DNA of 64,000 nucleotides from Pseudomaricurvus sp033283335 (GTDB lineage Bacteria; Pseudomonadota; Gammaproteobacteria; Pseudomonadales; Cellvibrionaceae): positions 1 to 64,000 of the forward strand of contig JAWMQP010000007.1 in NCBI GenBank assembly GCA_033283335.1, written 5' to 3'. The notes under the pieces were generated by a model that had not been told where the DNA came from, made no database searches, and saw nothing but the letters and a program-made list of their open reading frames with translations. The first letter of the stretch is position 1, and every line of letters starts with the position of its first letter. Below are positions 25,874-34,787 of this stretch, piece by piece. The translations under genes were made by a program, and so were the position numbers.

Positions 25874-25960
25874 CTGCAGCGTTGGTTGACTCGATAAAGC
25901 AGGTTACGCGAAAGCGCGGCAAGAAAAGATGGGGAATTAAGAAAGGACAAATGAAAGGAT

Positions 25961-26019
25961 GATGTGGCCTTGTGAGCCACATCAAAACCCCTGTGCATGG
26001 ATTACACCCACAGGGGTTT
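25961..26019. terminator. Double hairpin, convergent terminator
   Basis: Two adjacent stems lie between convergent genes: GATGTGGC/GCCACATC (25961-25968, 25976-25983) and an 11-bp perfect stem AAACCCCTGTG/CACAGGGGTTT (25985-25995, 26009-26019). The second starts 9 bp after the stop of the minus-strand TPR gene and runs into T residues on that strand, so it should end the TonB operon. It may also stop read-through from the Crp-type gene. Confidence 0.8.
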
Positions 26020-26027
26020 ATCGAAGT

Positions 26028-27371
26028 TTAGATAGCCAGGGATTCTTCACGCTTGAGTTCAGCCTTACAGAACTCGATCCACTGTACCGCAAACTTTTTA
26101 CTGCGCTTGTCTTTGGCGGCCTTCTCAAACTCTTTGATCGCCTTATCGTATTGCTTGAGGTTGGCGTGAGCCATACCCATTACGATTTGCAGCTGATCAG
26201 GACGTTTGATACTGCCACGCTTGTTAGCTTTGGAACCCGCTTCAAGCGCTTTCTCATTCTGGTCGCTGTCCAGATAGATACCAGCCAATCGAGCGTAGAG
26301 GTCACCCTTATCAGACTTTTGCGCCGCCTCTTCCATCACTGGAATCGACTTCTTCACATCCTGAGACAGACGCCAGGCCGTTGCCAGAACTTCCAGGTTT
26401 TTGGAAGTTTCCTCAATCTTGCCTTCTTTCATGCCTTTTTCAATGATGCGCGCCGCCTTGTACGGCACATCCTGTCCCATGTACAGATAAGCCAGGTTCA
26501 TCAGCTCTTTCTCGTTCTGCAGATCACCCATCAGGTAAACCACGTCCAGCGAGTGCAGCTGATTTTTCTCCTGCTCAACCTGGCCATACATACCGGATAA
26601 TTGCTTCCAGTAGGTTGACTTGGGGTAATGGCGAACCAGTTTTTCCAGAATCTCAATAACTTTTTTGTTATTGCCCTTCTCGTAATAAACCGCACGCTGC
26701 AGGGTGTACCAGTTTTCCTTAGGTACCTTGCCAGTACTTTCAAACTTGTCGACGGCGATGTCGATGTTCTTCAAGGCCTGGTCCATGTCGTTGAGCTGAT
26801 AGTAACCCTGGGCCAGCAGAACGTAGGCGTCTGCACCAACAATCGGGTTAACTTTCATCCACTCTTTCAGCTTGGCAACAGCACCGCGGTAATCTTCCTG
26901 TACGAACAGCAGCTGGGCCAGTGTGTACAAGGTACCGATTTGCAGAGCATCGCTCAGCTCCTCTTCGGCCAGCACTTTCTCGTAGTAGCGGATAGATTGC
27001 GGGTAGTTCTCCAGCGAGTAGTAAACCCAACCGTAGTAGTTCCACAGGTTGGCTTTCTCAAAGCTGGTGTATTTAGGTGCTTTGCTCTTTTCCAGGTCCT
27101 TCAGAACAGTCAGGGCACCCTGCCAGTCACTTGCGTCGGTCATTTCCTGGACCTTGGCAAAATCCTTAAATACGGGTTGACGCAATGAGTAAGCTTTTTT
27201 CGTCTTGTATTGCGGTTTTTCCTCGCCTTCCTGTGCATACACACTGCCGGCAGACAGAGCCTTCATGCCCAGGGATTGCAGTACAACACTCGATGCTGCA
27301 GGCGCCAACGCAATTGGCGCCACCAGCAGAGATTGTCTGACGAGCTTTAAAACCTTAGCCGTCATGTTCAT
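26028..27371 (-). CDS. Periplasmic TPR protein of the TonB2-type system
   Basis: About 447 residues. I prefer ATG 27371, which has GGGAAAG just upstream; ATG 27383 would add four residues. A signal peptide ends near VYAQEGEEKP. The rest is tetratricopeptide-like helical hairpins (for example LWNYYGWVYYSLENYPQSIR and ADAYVLLAQGYYQLNDMDQA). It is the last gene of the operon after TonB2. TPR proteins sit at this place in many marine TtpC/TonB2 operons; they probably interact with TonB2 or TtpC in the periplasm, though their exact role is not established. Confidence 0.85.
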   Translation of the reverse strand: MNMTAKVLKLVRQSLLVAPIALAPAASSVVLQSLGMKALSAGSVYAQEGEEKPQYKTKKAYSLRQPVFKDFAKVQEMTDASDWQGALTVLKDLEKSKAPKYTSFEKANLWNYYGWVYYSLENYPQSIRYYEKVLAEEELSDALQIGTLYTLAQLLFVQEDYRGAVAKLKEWMKVNPIVGADAYVLLAQGYYQLNDMDQALKNIDIAVDKFESTGKVPKENWYTLQRAVYYEKGNNKKVIEILEKLVRHYPKSTYWKQLSGMYGQVEQEKNQLHSLDVVYLMGDLQNEKELMNLAYLYMGQDVPYKAARIIEKGMKEGKIEETSKNLEVLATAWRLSQDVKKSIPVMEEAAQKSDKGDLYARLAGIYLDSDQNEKALEAGSKANKRGSIKRPDQLQIVMGMAHANLKQYDKAIKEFEKAAKDKRSKKFAVQWIEFCKAELKREESLAI

Positions 27372-27386
27372 AGTCTTTCCCATTGT

Positions 27387-27995
27387 TTACTTGGCAATAG
27401 CAAAGGTGATCTTGTTGCGTACGCCGGGTACTTCGACCGCCTCACCATCAATGACGCGGGGCTTGTACTTAAACTTCAGCGCCGCCTTGATAGCCGCCGA
27501 ATCAAAGATATTAGGCGGATCGGCGTCCACAACCACTGGGTCCCTGACAGAACCGTTGGTGGTCACGGTGAACTCAACAATGACGTAACCTTCGATACCG
27601 CGTGACAAGGCCCGGCGTGGATACTGCGGCTGAACCTTCACAATTGGCAGATACTCACCGTCGGATCCAAAACCACCAACACCTTTTACATTCAGGTTGG
27701 GGTTCACTTTCGGAGCCGCCATGTTCAGAGCATCGGGGTTGACCTCAGGTTGGTCAAACTCGGGCTCCGGCATATCGGGCGGTGGCTCTTCCGGATCATC
27801 GGGTTTTTCTGGCTTTTCGACGTCGTATTTGGTTTCGATTTGACGCTCAGGCATCAAAATATCGGCCACTTTACGTTCTTCCACCTCTTCGGGTGGCTTA
27901 TTGTTGGCCGCAATCAATGCGTGCATCAAAAACAGCAGGCCAAAGGTCGTGGCTGCCGCCAACAACCCTGCCAGTCCTATTCTCACAACATTCAT
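27387..27995 (-). CDS. TonB2-type energy transducer
   Basis: 202 residues. One N-terminal membrane anchor (~5-30) is followed by an acidic/proline-rich stretch (EKPEKPDDPEEPPPDMPEP) and a C-terminal TonB domain (~115-200) with YPRRALSRGIEGYVIVEFTV and FKYKPRVIDGEAV. It couples the inner-membrane proton gradient, via ExbB2/ExbD2, to outer-membrane TonB-dependent receptors. It is shorter than classical TonB, as is usual for TonB2. It lies 6 bp after exbD2. No TonB-dependent receptor is in this window, so the cargo is unknown. Confidence 0.92.
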   Translation of the reverse strand: MNVVRIGLAGLLAAATTFGLLFLMHALIAANNKPPEEVEERKVADILMPERQIETKYDVEKPEKPDDPEEPPPDMPEPEFDQPEVNPDALNMAAPKVNPNLNVKGVGGFGSDGEYLPIVKVQPQYPRRALSRGIEGYVIVEFTVTTNGSVRDPVVVDADPPNIFDSAAIKAALKFKYKPRVIDGEAVEVPGVRNKITFAIAK

Positions 27996-28001
27996 AGCGC
28001 T

Positions 28002-28406
28002 CTATTTCTTCTCAGTAGATACAGAAACATCCAATACGCCAGCTTCGCGAGCGGCTTCAGCGACCTTGGTTAAGGTCTCAATATTGGAATCATCGTCCGC
28101 CTGGATAACCACAGCACCTTTCGGGTTCTCGGCGTGAAGGCGCTCAATGGCACCCTTCACAGCACGGAGATCGATTTGGGCTTTATCAATCCAGACTTCG
28201 TTGTTAGAGCTGACCGCTATAAGAATGTTGGCGTTCTTTTTCAGCACTGCGGTAGTCGCCTCAGGGCGATTGATTTCAATGCCGGCCTCCTTAATAAAGG
28301 AAGCGGTAACGATGAAGAAGATCAACATGATAAATACCACGTCAAGCATCGGCGTTAAGTCGATGGCTTGTGCTTCTTCTTCAGCTGCCTTATTTCTTCT
28401 GCCCAT
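28002..28406 (-). CDS. exbD: Biopolymer transporter ExbD2
   Basis: 134 residues. A short cytoplasmic start is followed by one membrane helix containing the essential proton-pathway aspartate D22 (LTPMLDVVFIMLIFF) and a periplasmic domain. Partner of ExbB2 in the proton-driven motor that energises TonB2. Same operon, 41 bp after exbB2. Confidence 0.94.
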   Translation of the reverse strand: MGRRNKAAEEEAQAIDLTPMLDVVFIMLIFFIVTASFIKEAGIEINRPEATTAVLKKNANILIAVSSNNEVWIDKAQIDLRAVKGAIERLHAENPKGAVVIQADDDSNIETLTKVAEAAREAGVLDVSVSTEKK

Positions 28407-28447
28407 GATAACTCTCTTAGTAACCGGTTAATGCTTTACTTCAAGCC

Positions 28448-28975
28448 TTAATGGTCCATCGTCAAGTGGTCTTCAAGCAGCTGATTTTCACGCTCTGCAG
28501 TACGGGTAATGTAGGTGTTACCAAACACACCTGACAGTGCCGCCACCATGCCCGCCATTGTCGGGATAGTTGCTTTAGAGACACCGCCAGCCATGGATTT
28601 GGCGTCACCGCCACCCGTAACTGCCAGCACGTTAAACACCTCAATCATACCGGTTACGGTACCCAGCAGACCCAGCAGGGGTGCCAGTGCCACCAGAGTG
28701 GCAACCATATCCAGATTGGCGTTCACCTTTTCGGAAACGCGGGAAATCAATGCATAACGAACTTGGTGGGCATTCCAGGATTTGCGCTCGGGGCGCGCTT
28801 CCCAGGCATCCAGGGCGGACTGAACATCTTTCTTCAGTCCACCGTGGTAATACCACACACGTTCAAAAATCAGAGTCCACATGACGAAGGTCAGAGCGGC
28901 GATCAACAACAGTACATCACCACCCTGAGCCACAAAGGCTTTAATGGCTGCAAGTGCGTCCATCAATGCCAACAT
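28448..28975 (-). CDS. exbB: Biopolymer transporter ExbB2 (MotA/TolQ/ExbB family)
   Basis: 175 residues with three predicted membrane segments: ~18-40, then GLLGTVTGMIEVF around 105-125, and TMAGMVAALSGVFGNTYI around 140-160. The conserved LAPLLGLLGTVTGMI motif is present. It forms the inner-membrane proton channel with ExbD2. AGGAG precedes ATG 28975. It lies 10 bp after the larger MotA/TolQ/ExbB gene, giving the two-ExbB-like arrangement typical of TonB2 systems. Confidence 0.94.
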   Translation of the reverse strand: MLALMDALAAIKAFVAQGGDVLLLIAALTFVMWTLIFERVWYYHGGLKKDVQSALDAWEARPERKSWNAHQVRYALISRVSEKVNANLDMVATLVALAPLLGLLGTVTGMIEVFNVLAVTGGGDAKSMAGGVSKATIPTMAGMVAALSGVFGNTYITRTAERENQLLEDHLTMDH

Positions 28976-28985
28976 GCGCTATCTC

Positions 28986-30368
28986 CTACTTCTTGCCTTC
29001 GGCGTTTTCGGCGATGATACCAGCGCTTTGCTCTTCCAGAATATGGAGTACGCGCTTGGCACGGCCGTTAACCAGGGTGTGCATCAGTACGGTTGGGATG
29101 GCAACAACCAGACCCAGTACAGTAGTTACCAGTGCACCAGAGATACCGCCGGCCATGGCTTTAGGATCGCCCGCACCGAAGATGGTAATCGCCTGGAAGG
29201 TGATGATCATACCGGTTACGGTACCCAACAGACCCAGCAGAGGAGCAACCATTGCAATGATCTTCAGCAGGTTCAGACCGGATTCGATCGCTGGACGCTC
29301 TTTCAGAGTTGCCTCTTCCAGTTTCAGCTCCAGGGACTCACCGTCCAGACCTTTGTTATCTTCAGCCACTTTCAATACACGACCCAGTGGGTTGTTGGTA
29401 TTGGGGGTAGCAGACTTCAGCTGAGAATTCACTTTGCTGCTGATACCGGCCAGCACGATGAAGCGCCAGATGGCCAACAACATGGCGAAGGCACCTACGC
29501 CAGTAATGATGTAGCCAACCAGGCCACCTTGATGCCAGCGCTCAACAATAGAGGGGCTGTTGATCAGGGCAGACAGGAAAGAACCACCGGAAGGACCGGT
29601 AGGGTCAATACCAACGCGAGTGAAGCCGTCAGTGGAGTTCTGCAGCGCAGACGCGGCAGACAGCAGAGAGCCAGCTGGCTGACGAGTCAGCTCGGCCATT
29701 TTCTCGCCTTTAGGAACGAATTCCAGGTACTTGCCGTTGGACAGCAGCTGGAAGTTACCCACACGCACCACGTCCTGGACGTTTTGCTCACCGCTCGGAG
29801 TGATCACAGTACCGGAGAATTTTACAGTCTTGCTGCCTTCAATGGTTTCGCGCTGAATTTCGTACCACAGACGCTCGATCTCTTCGATGGTTGGCAGCTT
29901 GGTAGCGCTGTTCATCTTGTCGATCAGGGAGTCCAGGAAAGCCGCACGGCCAGGGTACTGGGCAGAAACAATAGAAGTACTCAGGTTGTTACGCAGATCG
30001 CCCGCAGTAGAAGTCAGGTGACCGAACAACTCTTTCAGAGAACCCAGACGCTCTTGCAGCTGGGCGCGCTTGGCAGTCACTTCCAGCTCTTGCTCAGAGT
30101 ATTTGGTTTCCAGTTGCTCAGAGCGCTTCTCTTCGTCAACCTTGGTTTGCTTGGCTTGATTCAGCAGCTGCTGCTGATTGGCCTTTTGACGACGGAATTC
30201 CGCCTCACGCTTTTTGTGCTCAGAAGACTCAGCCACTTTGCTCTGCTGAACCATGTTCAACAGCTGATCCAGGGACTGGGCCTTGTCGTCTTGTGCCATC
30301 ACTACGCTGGAAGTCAACAGACCAGCGGCTGCCACGGCCAGGCAGCTCTTAGCAAATTTCATTTTCAT
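28986..30368 (-). CDS. ttpC: TtpC-like MotA/TolQ/ExbB proton channel with periplasmic coiled coil
   Basis: 460 residues. A signal peptide (MKMKFAKSCLAVAAAGLLTS) is followed by a Lys/Glu/Gln-rich coiled coil (~35-115), a beta-rich periplasmic part (~160-255) and a C-terminal ExbB-like domain with three membrane segments and APLLGLLGTVTGMIITFQAI. This layout fits TtpC, required for TonB2 function in Vibrio and Shewanella-type bacteria. Its start overlaps the upstream DUF3450 gene by 4 bp (ATGA) and exbB2 follows after 10 bp. The role is taken from that family, not shown here. Confidence 0.9.
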   Translation of the reverse strand: MKMKFAKSCLAVAAAGLLTSSVVMAQDDKAQSLDQLLNMVQQSKVAESSEHKKREAEFRRQKANQQQLLNQAKQTKVDEEKRSEQLETKYSEQELEVTAKRAQLQERLGSLKELFGHLTSTAGDLRNNLSTSIVSAQYPGRAAFLDSLIDKMNSATKLPTIEEIERLWYEIQRETIEGSKTVKFSGTVITPSGEQNVQDVVRVGNFQLLSNGKYLEFVPKGEKMAELTRQPAGSLLSAASALQNSTDGFTRVGIDPTGPSGGSFLSALINSPSIVERWHQGGLVGYIITGVGAFAMLLAIWRFIVLAGISSKVNSQLKSATPNTNNPLGRVLKVAEDNKGLDGESLELKLEEATLKERPAIESGLNLLKIIAMVAPLLGLLGTVTGMIITFQAITIFGAGDPKAMAGGISGALVTTVLGLVVAIPTVLMHTLVNGRAKRVLHILEEQSAGIIAENAEGKK

Positions 30369-31150
30369 TGCGCTGCCTCCGGAGCCAGAATCGGCAAGTT
30401 CAGTACATCAATGGACGCTTGCTTCTTAGCGATACGAATGCCTTTCAGGATGGCACTGCGGTATTCGCCAGAGTCCAGCTCAACCCAGGCTTTCTGACGC
30501 TGATCCCAGGCACCAGACAAGTTGGTGTCCTTGGTTTGGTACATCAGCGCTACACGGCCAACGCGCAGGATGTTGACTTCGCGCTCCTGACCGCCCACTT
30601 CCAGGGTGTCCTCATAAGTGTCGATCTTGCGACCGTACTCAGACTCAATCTTGTAGGCTTCCAGAACCTGACGGAATTTCTCAGCTACAGAGATATCCGC
30701 GCGCTCCTGGTTGTTGCGCAGCATTTCCAGACGCTCCTGACGCTCTTCCGCATGGAAGGGCACGTCCAGAGCCACAAACTGCTCCAGCGCATCCAGCATT
30801 TTCAGAATCAGAGGCTGAATCTGACGCTCCATGACGGTAACATTATCGATCGACTCTTCCAGTTCGGAGATCACTTCCAGCTGGCTGGCGATTTGCTTTT
30901 CCAGCTGAGAATTGTAGACCCGCAGACCTTCAATCTGCTTGTTTACAACTTTGAAATCGTTGAGAAGGCTACCGGTCTCTTCAGCGATCTTGTCGATCTT
31001 TTGCTGAGAGGCCTGGGCCAATTTGGTCTTCTGCTCACCTGTTTGCAGAATGGCATTCAACGTTTGATCCGCTTGGGCAACACTACCAACCAGCGCGCCA
31101 GCAGAAAGCACGGTGGACAGAGCCACGGCTTTTAATCGCTGCTTCTTCAT
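30365..31150 (-). CDS. DUF3450 periplasmic coiled-coil protein of the TonB2 operon
   Basis: First gene of the TonB2-type operon. I chose ATG 31150, with GGGGGA 4 nt upstream, giving a signal peptide (MKKQRLKAVALSTVLSAGAL...AQA); the frame is open to 31213 but that extension has no signal-peptide logic. The 261-residue product is largely a coiled coil (~30-130) followed by a compact domain with WVELDSGEYRSAILKGIRIAK. DUF3450 proteins are regularly found beside ttpC in marine Gammaproteobacteria. They are thought to belong to the periplasmic side of the energising complex; biochemical function is unknown. Confidence 0.87.
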   Translation of the reverse strand: MKKQRLKAVALSTVLSAGALVGSVAQADQTLNAILQTGEQKTKLAQASQQKIDKIAEETGSLLNDFKVVNKQIEGLRVYNSQLEKQIASQLEVISELEESIDNVTVMERQIQPLILKMLDALEQFVALDVPFHAEERQERLEMLRNNQERADISVAEKFRQVLEAYKIESEYGRKIDTYEDTLEVGGQEREVNILRVGRVALMYQTKDTNLSGAWDQRQKAWVELDSGEYRSAILKGIRIAKKQASIDVLNLPILAPEAAQ

Positions 31151-31456
31151 AAATCCCCCAGTGTGGGTGCGTACAATCAACTCTTTGCGACTCAGAAAGC
31201 CGCCTGTTTTCATTATTTACTGCTATTAACAGTAATTAGAAGCTGGCCATTTAATAACACCCAACTTAAACATTCAATGGTTTATCCCCTCATCAAAGCC
31301 CATGGGTAGTTTAGTATCACCAAAAGTAACACTTACTTTTCTTAACTCGGGGAAATGGGTAACAACCCGCGCCCTAAGCAAGCACTAACAACACCAATAG
31401 GCGAAGTGAGCACTAACAAACGGCAACCATTGTCTATCAGCCTGATAGCGTTACCT
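31151..31456. other. Intergenic region, folA / TonB2 operon
   Basis: About 306 bp between two minus-strand units; it must contain the TonB2-operon promoter. I see a palindrome CTATCAG-C-CTGATAG near 31434-31448, too tight to be a terminator, and two copies of AGCACTAACAA. No Fur-box-like sequence stood out. Confidence 0.4.
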
Positions 31457-31969
31457 TTACGTAACACGATCAAATATCAGGAACGAATACTTCAACCCGG
31501 AGTGAGCTGATTCACAGTCTTCGCAGGCCACTTGCCGCCACTCATCTCCCAGCGGAGGGAAGACGGCATCGCCGTCGAAGGACTGCTGAATCTGGGTCAG
31601 GTAGACACGCTCTGCCAGCGGTAAAGCCCGCTCATAGATCTGCGCCCCGCCAATCACCATAACTTCGTCCAGGCCGTTCTCCGCACCATATCCCACTGCC
31701 AGCTCCAGCGCCTCGTCCACACTGTGCACAACCATCATACCAGTTGCTGCAGACCAGTCTTTTTGACGGGTGATAACGATGTTCAACCGCCCCGGCAACG
31801 GACGGCCAATCGACTCGAACGTTTTCCGACCCATCACCACCGGCTTGCCCATGGTGACGCGCTTAAAGTAGCTCAAATCTTCCGGCAGGTGCCAGGGCAT
31901 GCTGTTATCCCGACCAATCACCCGGTTGGATGCCTGGGCAGCGATCAATGCAATACGGGGGTTTGACAT
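31457..31969 (-). CDS. folA: Dihydrofolate reductase FolA
   Basis: 170 residues from ATG 31969, which has GGGAGA 5 nt upstream; the frame is open to 32062 but the extension is not conserved in kind. It reduces dihydrofolate to tetrahydrofolate with NADPH. Typical segments: IALIAAQASNRVIGRDNSMP, WHLPEDLSYFK, VVMGRKTFESIGRPLPGR and VMVIGGAQIYERALP. It acts with thymidylate synthase, encoded just upstream, which produces its substrate. Confidence 0.97.
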   Translation of the reverse strand: MSNPRIALIAAQASNRVIGRDNSMPWHLPEDLSYFKRVTMGKPVVMGRKTFESIGRPLPGRLNIVITRQKDWSAATGMMVVHSVDEALELAVGYGAENGLDEVMVIGGAQIYERALPLAERVYLTQIQQSFDGDAVFPPLGDEWRQVACEDCESAHSGLKYSFLIFDRVT

Positions 31970-32062
31970 ACGAGTCTCCCATAAATTCAATGCAGAGTAA
32001 GGTGAATTCGCCGCCGGGCGTGAGCCCAATTGACCCACTGACCGGCGCCCTGAGGAATGCAA

Positions 32063-32914
32063 TTAAACGGAAAAAGGATAGGCAATAGGATCGTGGAAGC
32101 GATAACCGCTCACCTCGAAGTCATCCAGCGTGACCCAGGTTTCCAAATCTTCCAGGGTGCGGATGTTAGGATTGATGTGCAGCTGCGGCGGCTCAAACGG
32201 CTCACGCTGCAGCTGCACATCGCGCATCAGCTCCAGCTGATCTTCGTAAATATGGGCATTGACGATCTTGTGGTAGGCAAAGCCGGGTTTGTGGCCCGTT
32301 AACTGCGCCACCAGCTTCAACAGGGTAAACACCTGAATCTGGTTAAAATTCAACCCCAGCGGCACATCGCAGGAACGCTGGTAAGAGGTCAGGTGCAAGG
32401 TATCACCCAACAGGGAGAAATTGTGGGTGTGCATGCAGGGCCGCAAACACCCCATGTGGAACTCGCCCGGGTTGTAGAAGGACAGGATCTCTCCGCGGTC
32501 GTCGATGCCTCGACTGAGGTCATCAAACAACTTGCGCAGCTGGTCGACGTGGCCACCATCGGGTTTTTGCCAGCGGCGCCCCTGCACCCCGTACACCCGC
32601 CCCATATCATCGGTGCCCTTGCGATGGGGGTTGTTCAACCAGGCCTCGTTGTCGTTGGCATTGGCGTCCCAGGTCTTGCAGCCCAGGTTGCGAAAATCGG
32701 CGGCGTTGTCGTAGCCGCGCAGATAACCGAGCAATTCAGCAATCGCCGCCTTCCAGTAACTTTTGCGAGTGGTAATTAAAGGAAACTGATTGCTGCCCAC
32801 ATCGTGGGTCATATCAGCATTGATCACCGTCAGGCAACGCTTACCGGTGCGCTCATTGGCGACCCAGTGCCCTTCACCAATAATCCGGCGGCACAGATCC
32901 AGATACTGTTTCAT
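32063..32914 (-). CDS. thyA: Thymidylate synthase ThyA
   Basis: 283 residues. It methylates dUMP to dTMP using methylene-tetrahydrofolate. The catalytic cysteine is C160 in GCLRPCMHTHNF, where most ThyAs have PPCH; the substrate arginine loop (SYQRSCDVPLGLNFNQ) and NAHIYEDQ are intact. It is ~20 residues longer than the E. coli enzyme and belongs to the variant seen in some Acinetobacter/Alcanivorax-like bacteria (from memory). It overlaps lgt by 4 bp and precedes folA. Confidence 0.96.
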   Translation of the reverse strand: MKQYLDLCRRIIGEGHWVANERTGKRCLTVINADMTHDVGSNQFPLITTRKSYWKAAIAELLGYLRGYDNAADFRNLGCKTWDANANDNEAWLNNPHRKGTDDMGRVYGVQGRRWQKPDGGHVDQLRKLFDDLSRGIDDRGEILSFYNPGEFHMGCLRPCMHTHNFSLLGDTLHLTSYQRSCDVPLGLNFNQIQVFTLLKLVAQLTGHKPGFAYHKIVNAHIYEDQLELMRDVQLQREPFEPPQLHINPNIRTLEDLETWVTLDDFEVSGYRFHDPIAYPFSV

Positions 32915-33771
32915 AAACTCCCCTTGATACTTTTGGCCGACGATTTGTCACCAGCTGCCGACGGCCGGCGATAGGCCATCACCAGAAACACAATACCCAG
33001 CACGATCATTGGCGCACTCAATTCCTGCCCGCGGGTCACCCAGCCGAGCGCATCAAAACCGATGTGGCTATCGGGCTCCCGTACAAATTCCACCGCAAAA
33101 CGGAAGCCGCCGTAGAGCAGCAAAAACAATCCACTGACCGCCATGCGCGGACGCGGCTTGCGGGAAAACCACAGCAGCACCACAAACAACACCAACCCTT
33201 CCAGGGCCGCCTGATACAACTGCGAGGGATGTCGGGCCAACTGCTCAGGATCCTTGGGAAACACCATGGCCCAGGGCACATCGCTGGCACGCCCCCACAA
33301 CTCCTGACCAATAAAGTTGCCCACGCGTCCCAACCCCAGACCCAGCGGAACCAGCGGAGCGATGAAGTCGGTCAAATCAAAAAAGCGGACATCGATTTTG
33401 CGGGCGTAGAGCGCCATGGCCACCAGCACCCCCAAAAAGCCTCCATGGAAAGACATACCGCCTTCCCAAACCCGGAACAACCACATGGGGTCTTCCAGGA
33501 AGCGGTCAAAGTGGTAGAACAGGACATAGCCGAAGCGGCCACCCAGCACCACCCCCAGCGCACCATAGACAATCAGGTCCTCCACCTGTCTCGGCTCACA
33601 TACGGCATCGGGCTTTCTCGCCCGCTGCATGGCCAGATACCAGGCGCCAGCAAAACCCAACAGGTACATCAAACCGTACCAGTGCACTTCCAAGGGCCCG
33701 AGGGTATGCCCCAGGATTTCAAACGGCCCCAGCGACAACGCCACGGGGTCTATGGCGGGATAGTTCAACAT
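32911..33771 (-). CDS. lgt: Prolipoprotein diacylglyceryl transferase Lgt
   Basis: 286-residue inner-membrane enzyme with about seven membrane segments, which adds diacylglycerol to the lipobox cysteine of prelipoproteins. Diagnostic segments: WYGLMYLLGFAGAWYLA, GGMSFHGGFLGVL (essential histidine region) and GLGRVGNFIGQELWGR. Partner genes in this window encode likely client lipoproteins (42105, 45565). It is arranged TSUP-lgt-thyA-folA, as in Pseudomonas. Confidence 0.96.
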   Translation of the reverse strand: MLNYPAIDPVALSLGPFEILGHTLGPLEVHWYGLMYLLGFAGAWYLAMQRARKPDAVCEPRQVEDLIVYGALGVVLGGRFGYVLFYHFDRFLEDPMWLFRVWEGGMSFHGGFLGVLVAMALYARKIDVRFFDLTDFIAPLVPLGLGLGRVGNFIGQELWGRASDVPWAMVFPKDPEQLARHPSQLYQAALEGLVLFVVLLWFSRKPRPRMAVSGLFLLLYGGFRFAVEFVREPDSHIGFDALGWVTRGQELSAPMIVLGIVFLVMAYRRPSAAGDKSSAKSIKGSL

Positions 33772-33786
33772 ACGACCTGCATTTTC

Positions 33787-34608
33787 CTAATCTGCGTTAT
33801 CCAGAAATGGCACAGCATCAGCGCTGATCAGCAACTGCACCGCTACCAGCAACAATATTACCGCAAACGCCTGCTGCAAACGTGCAGCAGGTAAACGGTG
33901 AGCCAACTTGGCCCCCAATCGAGAGGCCGGTGCACTGCATACCACCAGGCCGGCAAAGGCCGGCAAGTACAAATACCCCACCGCTCCGGCAGGCAGGTCC
34001 GATTGCCCCCAACCCTGCACGATATAGGACAGGGCACCCGACAGGGCTATGGGCAAACCCAACGCCGACGACGTTGCCACCGCCCGGGCCATAACCACAC
34101 CACAGTGACGCAGAAAAGGCACCGTCATGGAGCCGCCACCCACGCCGAAAAGAGAGGAAACCGTGCCTATGACCACCGCCACCGAGCTCAGCAGCCAGGC
34201 CGGCGGCAACGGTCTCTCATGCTCGCCACCCCGCTTCAACATGGTGATCGCCACGAACACCAAAAAGACACCAAAGGCGAACTGCAGTTGACTGCCCTCG
34301 AGCCCAGCGGCCAGGACGCCGCCCAGCCAGGCGCCGACAATCACCCCTGGCACCAACGGCAACAGCAGCGCTTTATCAATAGCGCCTTTTTGCCAGTGGG
34401 TCCAACTGGCGATGGTTGAAGTCACGACGATGCAGGCGAGCGACGTGCCGACCGCCAAATGGGTCGAAACCGCCTCGGGAAAGGCCAGTGCCGCAAAGGT
34501 ATAAATCATGGCCGGCACCATCACCACCCCGCCGCCGAGACCAAACAGGCCCGCTATCAGGCCCGCCAGGATCCCCACAATGGCAAAAACCAGCAATACT
34601 GTCAGCAT
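33787..34608 (-). CDS. TSUP (TauE/SafE) family permease
   Basis: 273 residues with about eight hydrophobic segments and the family pattern GLIAGLFGLGGGVVMVPAMI repeated as SSLFGVGGGSMTVPFL in the second half. TSUP proteins move sulfite, sulfoacetate or other organosulfur anions across the inner membrane. Linkage to lgt is also found in Pseudomonas, so this copy is probably a housekeeping transporter. With a Tpa-like gene elsewhere in the window, sulfite or sulfoacetate export is possible but only inferred. Start ATG 34608; the upstream 16-bp gap to lgt shows a shared transcript. Confidence 0.9.
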   Translation of the reverse strand: MLTVLLVFAIVGILAGLIAGLFGLGGGVVMVPAMIYTFAALAFPEAVSTHLAVGTSLACIVVTSTIASWTHWQKGAIDKALLLPLVPGVIVGAWLGGVLAAGLEGSQLQFAFGVFLVFVAITMLKRGGEHERPLPPAWLLSSVAVVIGTVSSLFGVGGGSMTVPFLRHCGVVMARAVATSSALGLPIALSGALSYIVQGWGQSDLPAGAVGYLYLPAFAGLVVCSAPASRLGAKLAHRLPAARLQQAFAVILLLVAVQLLISADAVPFLDNAD

Positions 34609-34787
34609 AATCCCCCTCCGATAAGGGGGGCATTATCGGGGTTTGGCCGCGCAATAGCCAGCCGAGGTAATGCAGGCATTGCCCCGTAACTGTGGCATTA
34701 TGGCCGTCGCACGCATCATTAAGCCTTGTGCCCCACACGCTACCTGCGATGGCGGTGTAATTGACGTTCACCTGTTACGACTTGTTT

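Noticed and set aside
28944..30497. 517-codon plus-strand frame opposite the TtpC-like gene
   Set aside because: Gln/Thr/His-rich nonsense composition typical of an antisense shadow; the opposite strand encodes a complete TtpC-like protein with overlapping operon starts.
31724..31760. CAGACCAGT sequence inside folA as a third regulator site
   Set aside because: Single half-site within coding sequence, with no partner at 19-20 bp; likely chance.
33787..34608. TSUP permease as the sulfoacetate exporter of the taurine pathway
   Set aside because: Linkage to lgt-thyA-folA is the same in Pseudomonas, no operator-like repeat is nearby, and the family moves many substrates; kept only as a weak possibility.
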